Below are positions 8,772-16,701 of a stretch of 40,281 bases of DNA, piece after piece; position 1 is the first letter of the stretch; every line of letters starts with the position of its first letter. The position numbers and the translations under genes were made by a program. Origin of the DNA: an uncultured Verrucomicrobia subdivision 3 bacterium (GTDB lineage: Bacteria; Verrucomicrobiota; Verrucomicrobiia; Limisphaerales; UBA11358); NCBI GenBank assembly GCA_903850425.1, contig CAINLR010000018.1:1-40281 (forward strand). Reading direction: 5' to 3'. Below the pieces are notes generated by a model that saw nothing but the letters and a program-made list of their open reading frames with translations, made no database searches and was not told where the DNA came from.

Positions 8772-9206
8772 TTATTTTGCCGCCGCCAGCGCTTCCAGTT
8801 TCGCTTGCAGGGCCGTTTCCGTCGGCAGGCCGGTAAGGCGGTCGGCCAACTTACCGTCCTTGAACAAGAGCACCGTCGGGATGGCCTGGATCTGAAAGTT
8901 CTGCGCCAGCCCTGGTGATTCATCAATGTTCACCTTGAAGAATTTTATTTTTCCCGCCATCGGCTCGGCGAGTTTGTCCAGCATGGGGGCCAGCACCCGG
9001 CACGGTCCGCACCACGTCGCGTAAAAATCCACCACCACCGGACCCGTGGCGCGCGTGACTTCATTGGCAAATTCACCCTGCGCGATATGTTTCACGCTCG
9101 CCGTGGACGCATTCATCGCCGAGGGATTGCCACACCCGGCCGCGAGGAGCAAACTCGCAGCCGCAACGATGCCAGTGAACGATTTCAATTGTCCGCGCCA
9201 ATTCAT
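8772..9206 (-). CDS. Lipoprotein thioredoxin
   Basis: A 144-residue protein made of a lipoprotein signal (MNWRGQLKSFTGIVAAASLL then LAAGC, Cys25) and a complete thioredoxin domain. The active site is WCGPC at 65-69 within VVDFYATWCGPCRVLAPMLD. The cis-Pro loop is in IQAIPTVLLFKDG, and LTGLPTETALQAKLEAL closes the fold. The membrane anchor implies a periplasmic thiol-disulfide role, although the CGPC redox motif is that of cytoplasmic thioredoxins and is not enough to tell oxidant from reductant. It converges end to end with the DUF192 gene. A 133-bp gap separates its start from divergent bioD. Confidence 0.93.
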   Translation of the reverse strand: MNWRGQLKSFTGIVAAASLLLAAGCGNPSAMNASTASVKHIAQGEFANEVTRATGPVVVDFYATWCGPCRVLAPMLDKLAEPMAGKIKFFKVNIDESPGLAQNFQIQAIPTVLLFKDGKLADRLTGLPTETALQAKLEALAAAK

Positions 9207-9339
9207 GCGGCGAATCTAACGCCATCCGCCAGCCGCGCAAAACTTTTTCTCACCGGCCAGCGGTTGGCGCGCCGCTCGAACGAGTCGGAAATGCGGTTTT
9301 GATGGCAGGCCGCCGCCGTTTCCGCTTTGATGGGGGCGA

Positions 9340-10011
9340 ATGACGCACACATATTTCATCACCGGCACGGACACCGGCGTGGGCAAAACGGTTTTAACCT
9401 CGCTGCTGACGCGGTTTTTGCGCGCCGGCGGCGTCCCGGCGGCGGCGCTCAAACCCATTTGTTCGGGTGGCCGCGCCGACGCCCGCGCGCTGCACGCGGC
9501 CATGAACGGCGCGCTCAGCCTGGATGAAATCAATCCGTGGCATTTTCGCGCAGCGGTGGCGCCGGCACTCGCCGCGCCGCGCGAAAAGAAAACCGTTACG
9601 CTCGCGCAAGTCGTTGCCCGCATCCGCTCGGCGCAGAAGAAGTTTGCTGTGGTGCTGGTGGAAGGGGCCGGCGGCCTGCTCAGTCCGCTCGGCGAAAACT
9701 TTGATTCGCGCGATCTGATCGCGGCCTTGCGGGCCACGCCCGTCATCGTGGCGCCCAACCGACTGGGCGTGGTGAATCACTTGTTGCTCACCCTCGAAGC
9801 GCTGCCCCGGAATCGGCGCGCCCAGGCGAAAGTGGTTTTGATGGCACCGCCGAAACCGGACGCCGCGACTGCCTCGAACCTCAAACTGCTGGCGCAATTT
9901 TTTCCGGCCGTGAAAATCTTCCCGCTGCCGTGGCTCGGCCGGGGGTCCGCGACCAACTTGATTTTGAAAAAGCGCGTGCGCCAGACGCTGGAGGGTTTGG
10001 TGAACGGTTGA
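9340..10011 (+). CDS. bioD: ATP-dependent dethiobiotin synthetase BioD
   Basis: A 223-residue P-loop ligase that converts 7,8-diaminopelargonate, CO2 and ATP to dethiobiotin, the penultimate step of biotin synthesis. The P-loop GTDTGVGKT is at 9-17, the substrate Lys and Pro lie in ALKPICSG (K40), and the second conserved loop is VEGAGGLLSPLGE. Length and motif order are normal for the family. No bioA, bioB or bioF is nearby, so the biotin genes are scattered or the rest is outside the window. It converges with the methyltransferase gene across 42 bp. Confidence 0.95.
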   Translation: MTHTYFITGTDTGVGKTVLTSLLTRFLRAGGVPAAALKPICSGGRADARALHAAMNGALSLDEINPWHFRAAVAPALAAPREKKTVTLAQVVARIRSAQKKFAVVLVEGAGGLLSPLGENFDSRDLIAALRATPVIVAPNRLGVVNHLLLTLEALPRNRRAQAKVVLMAPPKPDAATASNLKLLAQFFPAVKIFPLPWLGRGSATNLILKKRVRQTLEGLVNG

Positions 10012-10053
10012 GGATGTTCGCAGCGGGGCGGCCGATCGGTGGGGCGGTGCCAG

Positions 10054-10638
10054 TTACTTTTGATAAACGCTGACGCGGGCAGGTGGCAAATTCAGCCACA
10101 CAATCTGCGAGGCGAGCAGGCGGAAGTCGTCCGCACCCCGGCTGCGGTGTTTGCTGATTTGATAGGTGTATTGCACCCACCGGCCACGCGGATCGAGGAC
10201 CGAACGGATTTTGGCCGCCAGCGCCTCGGCCTCCTCCTTGGAAAAATTTAACAGTGGCAAACTGGAGATGACGGCCCCGACGGACGGAATCGGCGGCACA
10301 CGGTCGCGCAACAATTGATCCAGGTGCCAGGCGTCGCCCGTGATGATGTGGGCGTGGGGAAAGCGCTTGCGCAGCAGCTTGGCGAGCGTGGCATTATGCT
10401 CGATGGCCACCAACCGGTCTTCGCGCAGGCCCCGCTTGATCAACGCGGCCGTCACCGCGCCGGTGCCCGGGCCGAGTTCGAGCACATAACTTTCCGGATC
10501 GCGCGGGAGCCAGCGCGCCATGGCGGCCGCGAGCTTCGGCGAACTGGGCGCGACCGCGCCCGTGCGCTGCGGATTCACGAGCCATTCGCGGAGGAACAGC
10601 GTCGAGTCGGCGATTGCCGCAATGATTTTTCGTGCCAT
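10054..10638 (-). CDS. SAM-dependent methyltransferase, PmtA / phospholipid N-methyltransferase-like
   Basis: A 194-residue class I methyltransferase. SAM motif I is YVLELGPGTGAVTAAL (51-66), followed by the acidic strand VAIEHN, the motif ITGDAWHL and the motif GAVISSLPLLNFSKEE. The N-terminal FLREWLVNPQRTGAVAPSSP is typical of the Rhodobacter/Agrobacterium-type PmtA and related rRNA-dimethylase-like enzymes, which methylate phosphatidylethanolamine. An SLPLLNF motif in place of NPPF fits a lipid rather than an RNA substrate. The substrate is inferred. It lies 60 bp after the TPR gene on the same strand and may be cotranscribed with it. Confidence 0.8.
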   Translation of the reverse strand: MARKIIAAIADSTLFLREWLVNPQRTGAVAPSSPKLAAAMARWLPRDPESYVLELGPGTGAVTAALIKRGLREDRLVAIEHNATLAKLLRKRFPHAHIITGDAWHLDQLLRDRVPPIPSVGAVISSLPLLNFSKEEAEALAAKIRSVLDPRGRWVQYTYQISKHRSRGADDFRLLASQIVWLNLPPARVSVYQK

Positions 10639-10698
10639 GAATAGCGCCGGATTAGAACGTGAGCTTAAACATCTGTTTCTGCTTGCACCACAGAAATT

Positions 10699-11505
10699 TC
10701 ACGGGCGCGGTGCCGCGGGCTTTTTTTCCGGTGTCAGCCGGTCCGCTTCCGGCCGGGTCGCCAGCCGCCGGCCGCGCCATTCGGCCCAGCTTGGCTCCCA
10801 GGCGGCCCCGTTGAGATTCGTCTGCGCCACCGGCCAGAGGGCGTCGAGCTTTTGCAGGGTTTTCTCCGCGTCGTCGGTCTGACGCCATTTCAACTGCGCC
10901 TCGGCGAGGTTCAGCAGATTCTCCGGATAATCGGGCGCGAGCGCCGCCGCCCGTTCCAGCCATTCGCGGGCCTTGCGCTTGTTGCCGACGCTCAGCGGCC
11001 AGCCTGGGGCTTGAAAATAAAGTTGACCGAGGTTCCGCACCGGGCCGGCGTAGTCGAACTTGTCATCAAGCTCGGCCGCCGTCTTGAATTCGCGCTCAAT
11101 TTCATGGACCAGCTTGTAGGCCGCCAAAGATGGAGCCTCGGCATCCGCCAGTTCGCCGCAGTTCATCGCGAGATAATAGTGTGCCGGCGCGGATTTGGGT
11201 TCGCGCGCCACCAGTTGGCGGCACGCGGCAATGCCCCGGCGCGCGAGGTCGGCGCGCTGGGTTTTGTTCGTGGCCAGTTCGCCAAGATCAAAGCACGCCC
11301 TGGCAAAATTCCAGGCATTGGATGAATTATCCGATGCCGCTTGATACTGTGCCTGCGTCCGGAAAAATTCCTTTTCGGCGCGGGCGGTGAAGAGTTGCTT
11401 TGGGTCTTCCGCGCCCGCCACCCCGGTAATGAGGAGCAAAAATAGTCCGGCCACGGCCAATTTTGTATTGGTCAGTGACTTAGCAAGGGAATAAAAAGTT
11501 GCCAT
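10699..11505 (-). CDS. Exported TPR-repeat protein
   Basis: A 268-residue protein with an N-terminal signal peptide (hydrophobic stretch KLAVAGLFLLLITGVAGA, cleavage around VAGA-ED) followed by tetratricopeptide-like helical pairs. Visible repeats include AWNFARACFDLGELA, APAHYYLAMNCGELAD, and PENLLNLAEAQLKWRQTDDA near the C-terminus. A segment between two repeats (VRNLGQLYFQAPGWPLSVGN) resembles the TPR proteins annotated as TRAP-transporter TatT-like, but no transporter gene is nearby. The C-terminal tail is rich in Pro and Lys. It probably works in the periplasm as a scaffold. It is divergent from the small lipoprotein gene by only 27 bp. Confidence 0.75.
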   Translation of the reverse strand: MATFYSLAKSLTNTKLAVAGLFLLLITGVAGAEDPKQLFTARAEKEFFRTQAQYQAASDNSSNAWNFARACFDLGELATNKTQRADLARRGIAACRQLVAREPKSAPAHYYLAMNCGELADAEAPSLAAYKLVHEIEREFKTAAELDDKFDYAGPVRNLGQLYFQAPGWPLSVGNKRKAREWLERAAALAPDYPENLLNLAEAQLKWRQTDDAEKTLQKLDALWPVAQTNLNGAAWEPSWAEWRGRRLATRPEADRLTPEKKPAAPRP

Positions 11506-11526
11506 CGCGTCAGGCTATTTTATACT
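11499..11526 (+). promoter_or_regulatory. Candidate sigma70 promoter for the hpnHJ operon, possibly leaderless
   Basis: TTGCCA (11499-11504), a 16-bp spacer and TATACT (11521-11526) make a good sigma70-like promoter. Transcription would be expected to begin about 7 nt later, at or next to the GTG at 11533, so the first gene could be translated from a leaderless mRNA. The -35 overlaps the start codon of the divergent TPR gene. Confidence 0.5.
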
Positions 11527-11532
11527 AGGCAG

Positions 11533-11736
11533 GTGAGATTAAATTGGAATTTTCCCGTTCTGGCAATCATTGTCGCACTGGCGCTGGCCAGCGCCGGTTG
11601 TGGCGGCGTTAATGCCTCCCATACGGTTACGCCGGCCAGTTTCTTCATGCCGGGCCTGCTCAAGGCCGACCCGCCGCGCACCAATGCGCCGGCGTTGCTG
11701 GTTGAAAATCCACTCCTGTTGGCCACGGTCCGTTAA
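11533..11736 (+). CDS. Small lipoprotein preceding hpnH
   Basis: A 67-residue protein starting at GTG 11533. The N-terminus is a lipoprotein signal (VRLNWNFPVLAIIVALALAS then AGC, lipobox ASAGC), leaving a mature peptide of about 44 residues. That peptide (GGVNASHTVTPASFFMPGLL...NAPALLVENPLLL) has no known domain. It lies 6 bp before hpnH on the same strand, so it is very probably the first gene of the hopanoid operon. I do not recognise its function; an envelope-anchored accessory role is only a guess from position. Confidence 0.6.
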   Translation: MRLNWNFPVLAIIVALALASAGCGGVNASHTVTPASFFMPGLLKADPPRTNAPALLVENPLLLATVR

Positions 11737-11742
11737 TCATTT

Positions 11743-13164
11743 ATGCGTTTCCCATTCGCGCTGACGAAGAAAATCGCCAGTCACATCATCAAGCACAAAG
11801 TCCGCAAGACGCCTAAATTTGCGATGGTGCTGCAGCTCGAACCGCTGCACACATGCAACCTCACTTGCACCGGCTGCGGGCGCATCCGCGAATATTCCAC
11901 GTCGCTCAAAGACATGGTGCCGCTGGAACAATGCCTGCAAGCCGCCGTGGAATGTGATGCGCCGATGGTTTCCATCTGCGGGGGCGAACCCCTGATTTAT
12001 CCGAAGATTGAGGAGTTGATTGCCGGGTTGCTCGAACAGGGCCGCGTGCTCTACATCTGCACGAACGGCATGTTCATGCGCAAAAAAATGCGCGATTACC
12101 TCGCGGCCATTTACTCGCCCGCCGTTGAGCCGACGCTGAAACAGTTGCTCGCCGGCAAATTGATCACCGACAAGGAAGCTGACGTCATCCGCAAATCCGA
12201 CGCCGCAGCGAAAAGCAAAGTCGTCATCCGTCCCACCAAATGGATGTATTGGAACGTCCATGTGGACGGTCTGGAATTCACCCACGACCTCATCGTCGAG
12301 CGCGAAGGCGTGTTCAAGGAATGCGTCGAGGCCATCAAGATGGCGAAAATTTGCGGCTATCAAGTCGCGACCAACACGACGGTTTATCGCGAAACCGACG
12401 TGGCGGAGATCGAGGACATGTTCAAGTATTTGAGCTCGCTCGAAGTGGATGGTCACACCATTTCGCCCGGCTACGATTATGATGCGGCGAAGAAGGACAT
12501 GGTTTCGCGGCTCGCTCGCGACCCGAAGGAATTTTTCCTGACGCGCGACATGACGCGGCAGAAATTCGCCAAGATTCAGGACTGGGGCAAGGCGTTCACC
12601 ATTTTCGGCACGCCGGTCTATCAGGAATTTCTCGCCGGCAAACGCGAGCTGACCTGCACCGCCTGGGCGATCCCGACCTACAACGTCAAGGGCTGGAAAG
12701 CTCCGTGCTACCTGATGACCGATGGTCATTATGCCGGCTATCACGAAATGCTCACGAAGGTGCAATGGGAAAAATACGGCGTCGTCAATGGCGTCGCGCG
12801 CGACCCGCGCTGCGAGCATTGCATGGTGCATTGCGGCTACGACCCGAGCGGCGCGCTCGGCACCAACTATCAATCCGGCGACAACTGGAAGAATTTCAAA
12901 TACAACTTCGGAGCGAAACCGAAGCCGTATCCGGCCTCGCCGGAACTGGCGAAACGCGCGTTCAACGGCGTGACCATCGGCAAAGGCCATCTGGCCGAGG
13001 CCAAGGCGATCATCAATTCGCCCGCCGCCGGTGCGCGCGGAGCCTTCGCCAATGAAGTGCATCACGACCATGCGGCGCACGTCGGCAGCCACTGCGGCTC
13101 GGGCGACACGTCCGAACGCGATGATTTGCTGGCGAAGATCAAAGACACGAAAAACGCAAAGTAA
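11743..13164 (+). CDS. hpnH: HpnH-type radical SAM enzyme (adenosylhopane synthesis)
   Basis: A 473-residue radical SAM protein. The 4Fe-4S motif CxxxCxxC is C38, C42, C45 in LEPLHTCNLTCTGCGRIREY, followed by the GGEP motif (VSICGGEPLIYP) and VDGLEFTHD. The C-terminal Cys-rich part, CTAWAIPTYNVKGW, PCYLMTDGH and CEHCMVHCGYDPSGAL, matches the HpnH/DUF3463 family. HpnH adds the 5'-deoxyadenosyl group to diploptene to give adenosylhopane, the first side-chain step of extended hopanoids. It is longer than typical HpnH: about 35 extra residues lie around 122-158 (VEPTLKQLLAGKLITDKEAD and following), and the C-terminus is extended and His-rich (HHDHAAHVGSHCGSGD). hpnJ follows 31 bp downstream. Confidence 0.88.
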   Translation: MRFPFALTKKIASHIIKHKVRKTPKFAMVLQLEPLHTCNLTCTGCGRIREYSTSLKDMVPLEQCLQAAVECDAPMVSICGGEPLIYPKIEELIAGLLEQGRVLYICTNGMFMRKKMRDYLAAIYSPAVEPTLKQLLAGKLITDKEADVIRKSDAAAKSKVVIRPTKWMYWNVHVDGLEFTHDLIVEREGVFKECVEAIKMAKICGYQVATNTTVYRETDVAEIEDMFKYLSSLEVDGHTISPGYDYDAAKKDMVSRLARDPKEFFLTRDMTRQKFAKIQDWGKAFTIFGTPVYQEFLAGKRELTCTAWAIPTYNVKGWKAPCYLMTDGHYAGYHEMLTKVQWEKYGVVNGVARDPRCEHCMVHCGYDPSGALGTNYQSGDNWKNFKYNFGAKPKPYPASPELAKRAFNGVTIGKGHLAEAKAIINSPAAGARGAFANEVHHDHAAHVGSHCGSGDTSERDDLLAKIKDTKNAK

Positions 13165-13195
13165 GTTTTTCGGCGTCGAAAGCTGAGGTGTCCAA

Positions 13196-14650
13196 ATGAG
13201 CCAGACCCTGTTTCTTTCTCCACCGTCTTTTGACGGATTCGACGGCGGCGCGGGGGCGAGGTATCAGGCGCGGCGCGAAGTCACCAGCTATTGGTATCCG
13301 ACCTGGCTCGCGCAACCGGCCGCGTTGGTGCCCGGTTCCAAGTTGCTGGATTGCCCGCCGCACAACGTCGGCATGACCGAAACCCTCGCCATCGCGAAAG
13401 ATTTCAATCACGTCATCATCAACACCTCCACGCCGTCGCTGAAGAACGATTGCAAGGTGGCCGAGGCCATCAAGGCGCAGAAGCCGGACACAAAAATTGG
13501 CTTCGTCGGCGCGCACACGATGGTGTTGCCAACGGAGACCTTGAAGGCGTCGCCGGCGATTGACTGGGTCGGCCGCAAGGAATTTGATTTCACCTGCAAA
13601 GAAGTCGCCGAAGACCGCGACCTCGCCAGCATCGCCGGCCTCTCCTACAAAAACAAAGACGGCAAGATCGTTCACAATCCCGAGCGCGAAATGATCTCGG
13701 ACATGGATACGCTGCCCTGGGTGGCGGACGTTTACAAACGCGACTTGCAGATCGAAAAATATTTCATCGGCTATCTGCTGCATCCTTATATTTCGATGTA
13801 TACCGGCCGCGGCTGTCCGGCCCAATGCACCTTCTGCCTTTGGCCGCAGACGATCGGTGGCCACAAATATCGTGTACGTTCGCCGCAAAATGTCGCGGAC
13901 GAAATGGCTTACATGAAGAAAATTTTCCCGCAGGTGCGCGAATTTTTTTTCGATGATGACACGTTCACCGCGAATCTGCCTCGGGCACGCGAAATCGCCA
14001 AGAAGCTGGCGCCGCTCGGCGTTCACTGGAGTTGCAACAGCCGCGCGAACCTCGATTACGACACGATAAAATCTTTCAAAGACAATGGTCTTCGCTTGTT
14101 CCTCGTCGGCTACGAAAGCGGCAACGACGACATTCTTACGCGCATCAAAAAAGGCGTGACGATGGATGAGATGCGCCGCTTCACCAAGTCCTGCCATCAG
14201 GCGGACGTGGTGATTCACGGCACGTTCATTCTGGGGTTGCCCGTCGAGACGGAGCAGAGCATCGAGAACACGATCAACTTCGCGAAGGAGCTGGACGTCT
14301 TCAGCCTGCAAGTCTCGCTCGCCGCGCCGTATCCCGGCACCGAGCTTTACGAAATGGCCAAGCAGAACGGCTGGTTCGTGAAGAAGGACAAGACCGACCT
14401 CGTGGAAAGCGACGGCCTGCAACAGAGCACGCTGGAATATCCCGGCTTGAGCAAAGACAAGATTTTTGAGGAAGTGGATCGTTTTTATCGCGCCTATTAT
14501 CTGCGCCCGAAGCCTATTCTGCGCATCATCAAAACGATGCTGGAGGACAAGGATATTCTGGTTCGCCGCTGCCGCGAAGGCTACGAATTCTTCCGCAGCT
14601 TAAACGAGCGCAAGGCCGACTTGGCGGCATCCAAAGCAGCGGCAGCCTAA
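13196..14650 (+). CDS. hpnJ: HpnJ, hopanoid cyclitol-ether radical SAM enzyme
   Basis: A 484-residue B12-binding-type radical SAM protein. The N-terminus SFDGFDGGAGARYQARREVT, then SYWYPTWLAQPAALVPGS, is diagnostic of HpnJ. The 4Fe-4S motif is C207, C211, C214 (GRGCPAQCTFCLWPQT), followed by EFFFDDDTFTANLPRA, GLRLFLVGYESGNDDIL and HGTFILGLPVETEQSIE. HpnJ is known to be required for the cyclitol ether head group of bacteriohopanepolyols, by ring contraction of the glucosamine form. It follows hpnH by 31 bp and ends at a strong terminator. No squalene-hopene cyclase, hpnG, hpnI or hpnK is in the window, so the rest of the pathway must be elsewhere. Confidence 0.93.
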   Translation: MSQTLFLSPPSFDGFDGGAGARYQARREVTSYWYPTWLAQPAALVPGSKLLDCPPHNVGMTETLAIAKDFNHVIINTSTPSLKNDCKVAEAIKAQKPDTKIGFVGAHTMVLPTETLKASPAIDWVGRKEFDFTCKEVAEDRDLASIAGLSYKNKDGKIVHNPEREMISDMDTLPWVADVYKRDLQIEKYFIGYLLHPYISMYTGRGCPAQCTFCLWPQTIGGHKYRVRSPQNVADEMAYMKKIFPQVREFFFDDDTFTANLPRAREIAKKLAPLGVHWSCNSRANLDYDTIKSFKDNGLRLFLVGYESGNDDILTRIKKGVTMDEMRRFTKSCHQADVVIHGTFILGLPVETEQSIENTINFAKELDVFSLQVSLAAPYPGTELYEMAKQNGWFVKKDKTDLVESDGLQQSTLEYPGLSKDKIFEEVDRFYRAYYLRPKPILRIIKTMLEDKDILVRRCREGYEFFRSLNERKADLAASKAAAA

Positions 14651-14674
14651 TCACTTCGCCGCAACAACAGAGAT

Positions 14675-14708
14675 GCGGCGCGTCAGCCATCAAGCGCCGC
14701 TATTTTTT
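14675..14708 (+). terminator. Rho-independent terminator after hpnJ
   Basis: GCGGCGC (14675-14681) and GCGCCGC (14694-14700) form a 7-bp stem with a 12-nt loop, followed by TATTTTTT. It lies 25 bp after the hpnJ stop. Confidence 0.85.
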
Positions 14709-14788
14709 GGCGGATCGAAACGCGACTTGGGTTCCCTCCCAAACAGCCCAGGCTGGCAACCCTGGAAAAATCTTGGCTTGGTAAATTA

Positions 14789-15259
14789 TTGTCGCGCACA
14801 CCCAAAACCAATCCGGTCGCCGAGCCGACTGGGGTGGGTTGCACCGATGCGAACGCGCAGTTCAGCCAAGGAGTGAAATGTGCCAGCGGCACCGGCCCGG
14901 CGCAGGATTATGTGCAGGCGGCGGTTTGGTATCGCCAGGCGGCGGAGCAAAATCATGGCCTGGCCCAATATAATCTCGGCACGATGTATGCCCTCGGTCA
15001 GGGCGTCGCCAAGGATGCCGCGCAATCCCGGTTCTGGTTTGGGTGGGCGGCGCATCTGGGCGATGCCGGCGGCCAATATAACATGGGCCGGAGCTGCCAA
15101 CGCGCCAGCCTGGCCGCGCTGCCGGCCGCTGCGCCAGGCTGCCAAAACGCCGAAGGCGCTTACGCCACGCTGACTTTCAAAATGACCTGCGCTGACGTGG
15201 CCGCAGCCAGCCGGCGGGTGGCGCAATTTTCGCCCGCCCGCCAACCGCGGCCGGTTTGA
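14789..15259 (+). CDS. Sel1-like repeat protein, probably degenerate
   Basis: A 156-residue frame from TTG 14789 (in-frame GTGs at 14834 and 14873 are alternatives). It contains about two Sel1/TPR-like repeats: AVWYRQAAEQNHGLAQYNLG with TMYALGQGVAKD, and SRFWFGWAAHLGDAGGQYNM. The tail AYATLTFKMTCADVAAASRR resembles the conserved end of verrucomicrobial Sel1 proteins. The expected repeat before that tail (an EAYKW-type block, from memory of the family) is missing and is replaced by Ala/Pro-rich sequence. There is no signal peptide and a weak start, so this may be a decaying paralogue. It converges with the small orphan gene at 15275. Confidence 0.5.
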   Translation: MSRTPKTNPVAEPTGVGCTDANAQFSQGVKCASGTGPAQDYVQAAVWYRQAAEQNHGLAQYNLGTMYALGQGVAKDAAQSRFWFGWAAHLGDAGGQYNMGRSCQRASLAALPAAAPGCQNAEGAYATLTFKMTCADVAAASRRVAQFSPARQPRPV

Positions 15260-15274
15260 CCGGCGCAGGGCGAC

Positions 15275-15505
15275 TCACGCCGCCACGCCCGCCACGCCCT
15301 TGCCTTTGCCGGAATCGAGATTGATGAATTGTCCGGTTTCGCTGACGTAGCCGACAATGTTGAACTTGCCGACGGCTTCCTGTTTCGCCGTTTTGAAGGC
15401 CAAAGCGGTGCCGGAAAAGCGCCGTCCGTCCGTGGCCGTTTTGCTCCACAAACCGTCGCTGGTGAAAAATTTCAGGGAGTCCGCGTCTTCGATGAGGATG
15501 TTCAT
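15275..15505 (-). CDS. Small hypothetical protein
   Basis: A 76-residue frame beginning at ATG 15505 (MNILIEDADSLKFFTSDGLW); the frame is open to 15544 upstream. No domain was recognised. The residues alternate in a beta-rich manner (KFNIVGYVSETGQFINLDSG) and the tail is Gly/Ala/Lys. Codon use and the acidic, soluble start are compatible with a real small cytoplasmic protein, but there is no homology argument. It is divergent from the SLATT gene. Confidence 0.5.
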   Translation of the reverse strand: MNILIEDADSLKFFTSDGLWSKTATDGRRFSGTALAFKTAKQEAVGKFNIVGYVSETGQFINLDSGKGKGVAGVAA

Positions 15506-15628
15506 AGACGCACAGATTAACACGGTTGCCGCCATAACCCGCATGTTAAACCGGATTAAATTTTTTTAAGGTTGGACCACCTTTGTCCGAGCCGCTCGGT
15601 TAATCTCGTGGCTAAACCAAAAACCAAA

Positions 15629-15634
15629 AAGGAG
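15629..15634 (+). promoter_or_regulatory. Strong ribosome binding site that fixes the SLATT start
   Basis: AAGGAG just before ATG 15638 (AAGGAGATTATG) is the clearest Shine-Dalgarno seen in the window. It favours this start over the open frame that extends upstream to 15572. Confidence 0.75.
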
Positions 15635-15637
15635 ATT

Positions 15638-16153
15638 ATGCAACCAAACGAATTGATCAAAGAATGGCACGCCGGAATTCGCATCAACGTCCTGGCGCAC
15701 TACGAATGTTCCAAGCTGTTCGAGCGCTGTCACCGGCTGCTCGGTTATCCAACGGTGATTCTCTCCGCGCTGGCCGGCACGGCTTTTGTCTCGACGCTCA
15801 ATGATTCCAGTCTCAAGTGGGCGCGGGCTGGGGCCGTCCTGTTGAGCCTGGCCGTCACGGTGTTCGCGAGCCTGCAGACATTTTTGCGCTACGCCGAACG
15901 CGCCGAGAAGCACAAGCGCGCCGCGACCGAGTTCGGCAAACTGCGGCGGGAACTGGAACAGATCATCGCGCTGATCCCGGCGGAAGGCGCTGTCTCGGCC
16001 GGCGACATGCAATCCATCCGCACGCAATGGGGCGAATTGAGCACCCACGCGCCCTCCATTCCGAACCAAGTCTATACCCGGATGTTCTTGAAAGTCTGGC
16101 ACAAAGCCGCCATCGCCGGCAAGCCGCTCGTCCCACCACCCACGGCACCTTGA
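15638..16153 (+). CDS. Solitary SLATT-domain two-helix membrane protein
   Basis: A 171-residue protein. The cytosolic N-terminus (NELIKEWHAGIRINVLAHYE) is followed by two transmembrane helices, about residues 34-52 (LLGYPTVILSALAGTAFVST) and 61-80 (ARAGAVLLSLAVTVFASLQT). A charged helix then carries the family pattern FLRYAERAEKHKRAATEFGK followed by LRRELEQI. This is the SLATT architecture (SMODS- and SLOG-associating two-TM effector), predicted to act as a pore-like effector in nucleotide-signal defence systems. No SMODS/CD-NTase, SLOG or reverse transcriptase partner is adjacent, so the defence role is unproven here. A small hairpin (CCGAG-CCG-CTCGG, near 15587-15599) lies upstream. Confidence 0.72.
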   Translation: MQPNELIKEWHAGIRINVLAHYECSKLFERCHRLLGYPTVILSALAGTAFVSTLNDSSLKWARAGAVLLSLAVTVFASLQTFLRYAERAEKHKRAATEFGKLRRELEQIIALIPAEGAVSAGDMQSIRTQWGELSTHAPSIPNQVYTRMFLKVWHKAAIAGKPLVPPPTAP

Positions 16154-16197
16154 ATCAACGGGAGCAACGGCGGCACGTCAGCAGAGCTGCGCCGATC

Positions 16198-16611
16198 TTA
16201 TTCCGAACGGACCGGGCGGCGCGCGGCTTTCTTTTCGCCCTGATGCGACTTGTCGGCGAGCATCCGCGCTTTGGCGCGGCGGGACCGCTTGCGTTTTTGG
16301 CGGCGGATTTTTTCCATCTCGGCGCGTTGCGCGGCGACGAAGCCATTCTTCTTTTCCTCGATTTTATCGAGCAGCAAGCGCCGCGCGATGAAACGGTTCA
16401 TCCCCTGCTGGCGCGTCTCCTGACATTTCACCTGCACGCCGGTCGGCCGATGCAGGAGCATCACGCAGGTGGAAACCTTGTTGACGTTCTGCCCGCCGTG
16501 GCCGCCCGAACGGACGAAGGATTCCTCAATGTCGGCCTCGCGCACCTCCAGCGCGGCCATGCGCAGAGCCAGTTGATCGGCTTTTTCGAGGCTGACAGGA
16601 AACGCACTCAT
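16198..16611 (-). CDS. Peptide chain release factor-like protein (GGQ domain only)
   Basis: A 137-residue protein starting at ATG 16611. It consists of the class I release factor catalytic domain alone. The GGQ motif lies at 39-41 in [16 protein letters not shown], preceded by the conserved [11 protein letters not shown], and the C-terminal tail is very basic ([20 protein letters not shown]). There is no codon-recognition domain, so it resembles the C12orf65/ArfB-like hydrolases that release peptides from stalled ribosomes or free peptidyl-tRNA. The basic tail would enter the mRNA channel. It is divergent from the NtrC-type regulator (90 bp apart). A longer open frame running upstream on this strand is antisense to that regulator and is not coding. 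Confidence 0.87.
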   Translation of the reverse strand: MSAFPVSLEKADQLALRMAALEVREADIEESFVRSGGHGGQNVNKVSTCVMLLHRPTGVQVKCQETRQQGMNRFIARRLLLDKIEEKKNGFVAAQRAEMEKIRRQKRKRSRRAKARMLADKSHQGEKKAARRPVRSE

Positions 16612-16701
16612 GCCGGCAATGTAGCGAGGATTCCCGCCCACCGCCACAAGCGGAATGGAAATTTTCTTTTGACCCCCAGCGCAATGGCTTAGTTTGCCAG
16701 C

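Noticed and set aside
11737-13092. 451-codon minus-strand open frame opposite hpnH
   Set aside because: Shadow of a well-supported gene; no recognisable family or start signal.
13139-14422. 427-codon minus-strand open frame opposite hpnJ
   Set aside because: Antisense to HpnJ, which matches its family over its whole length.
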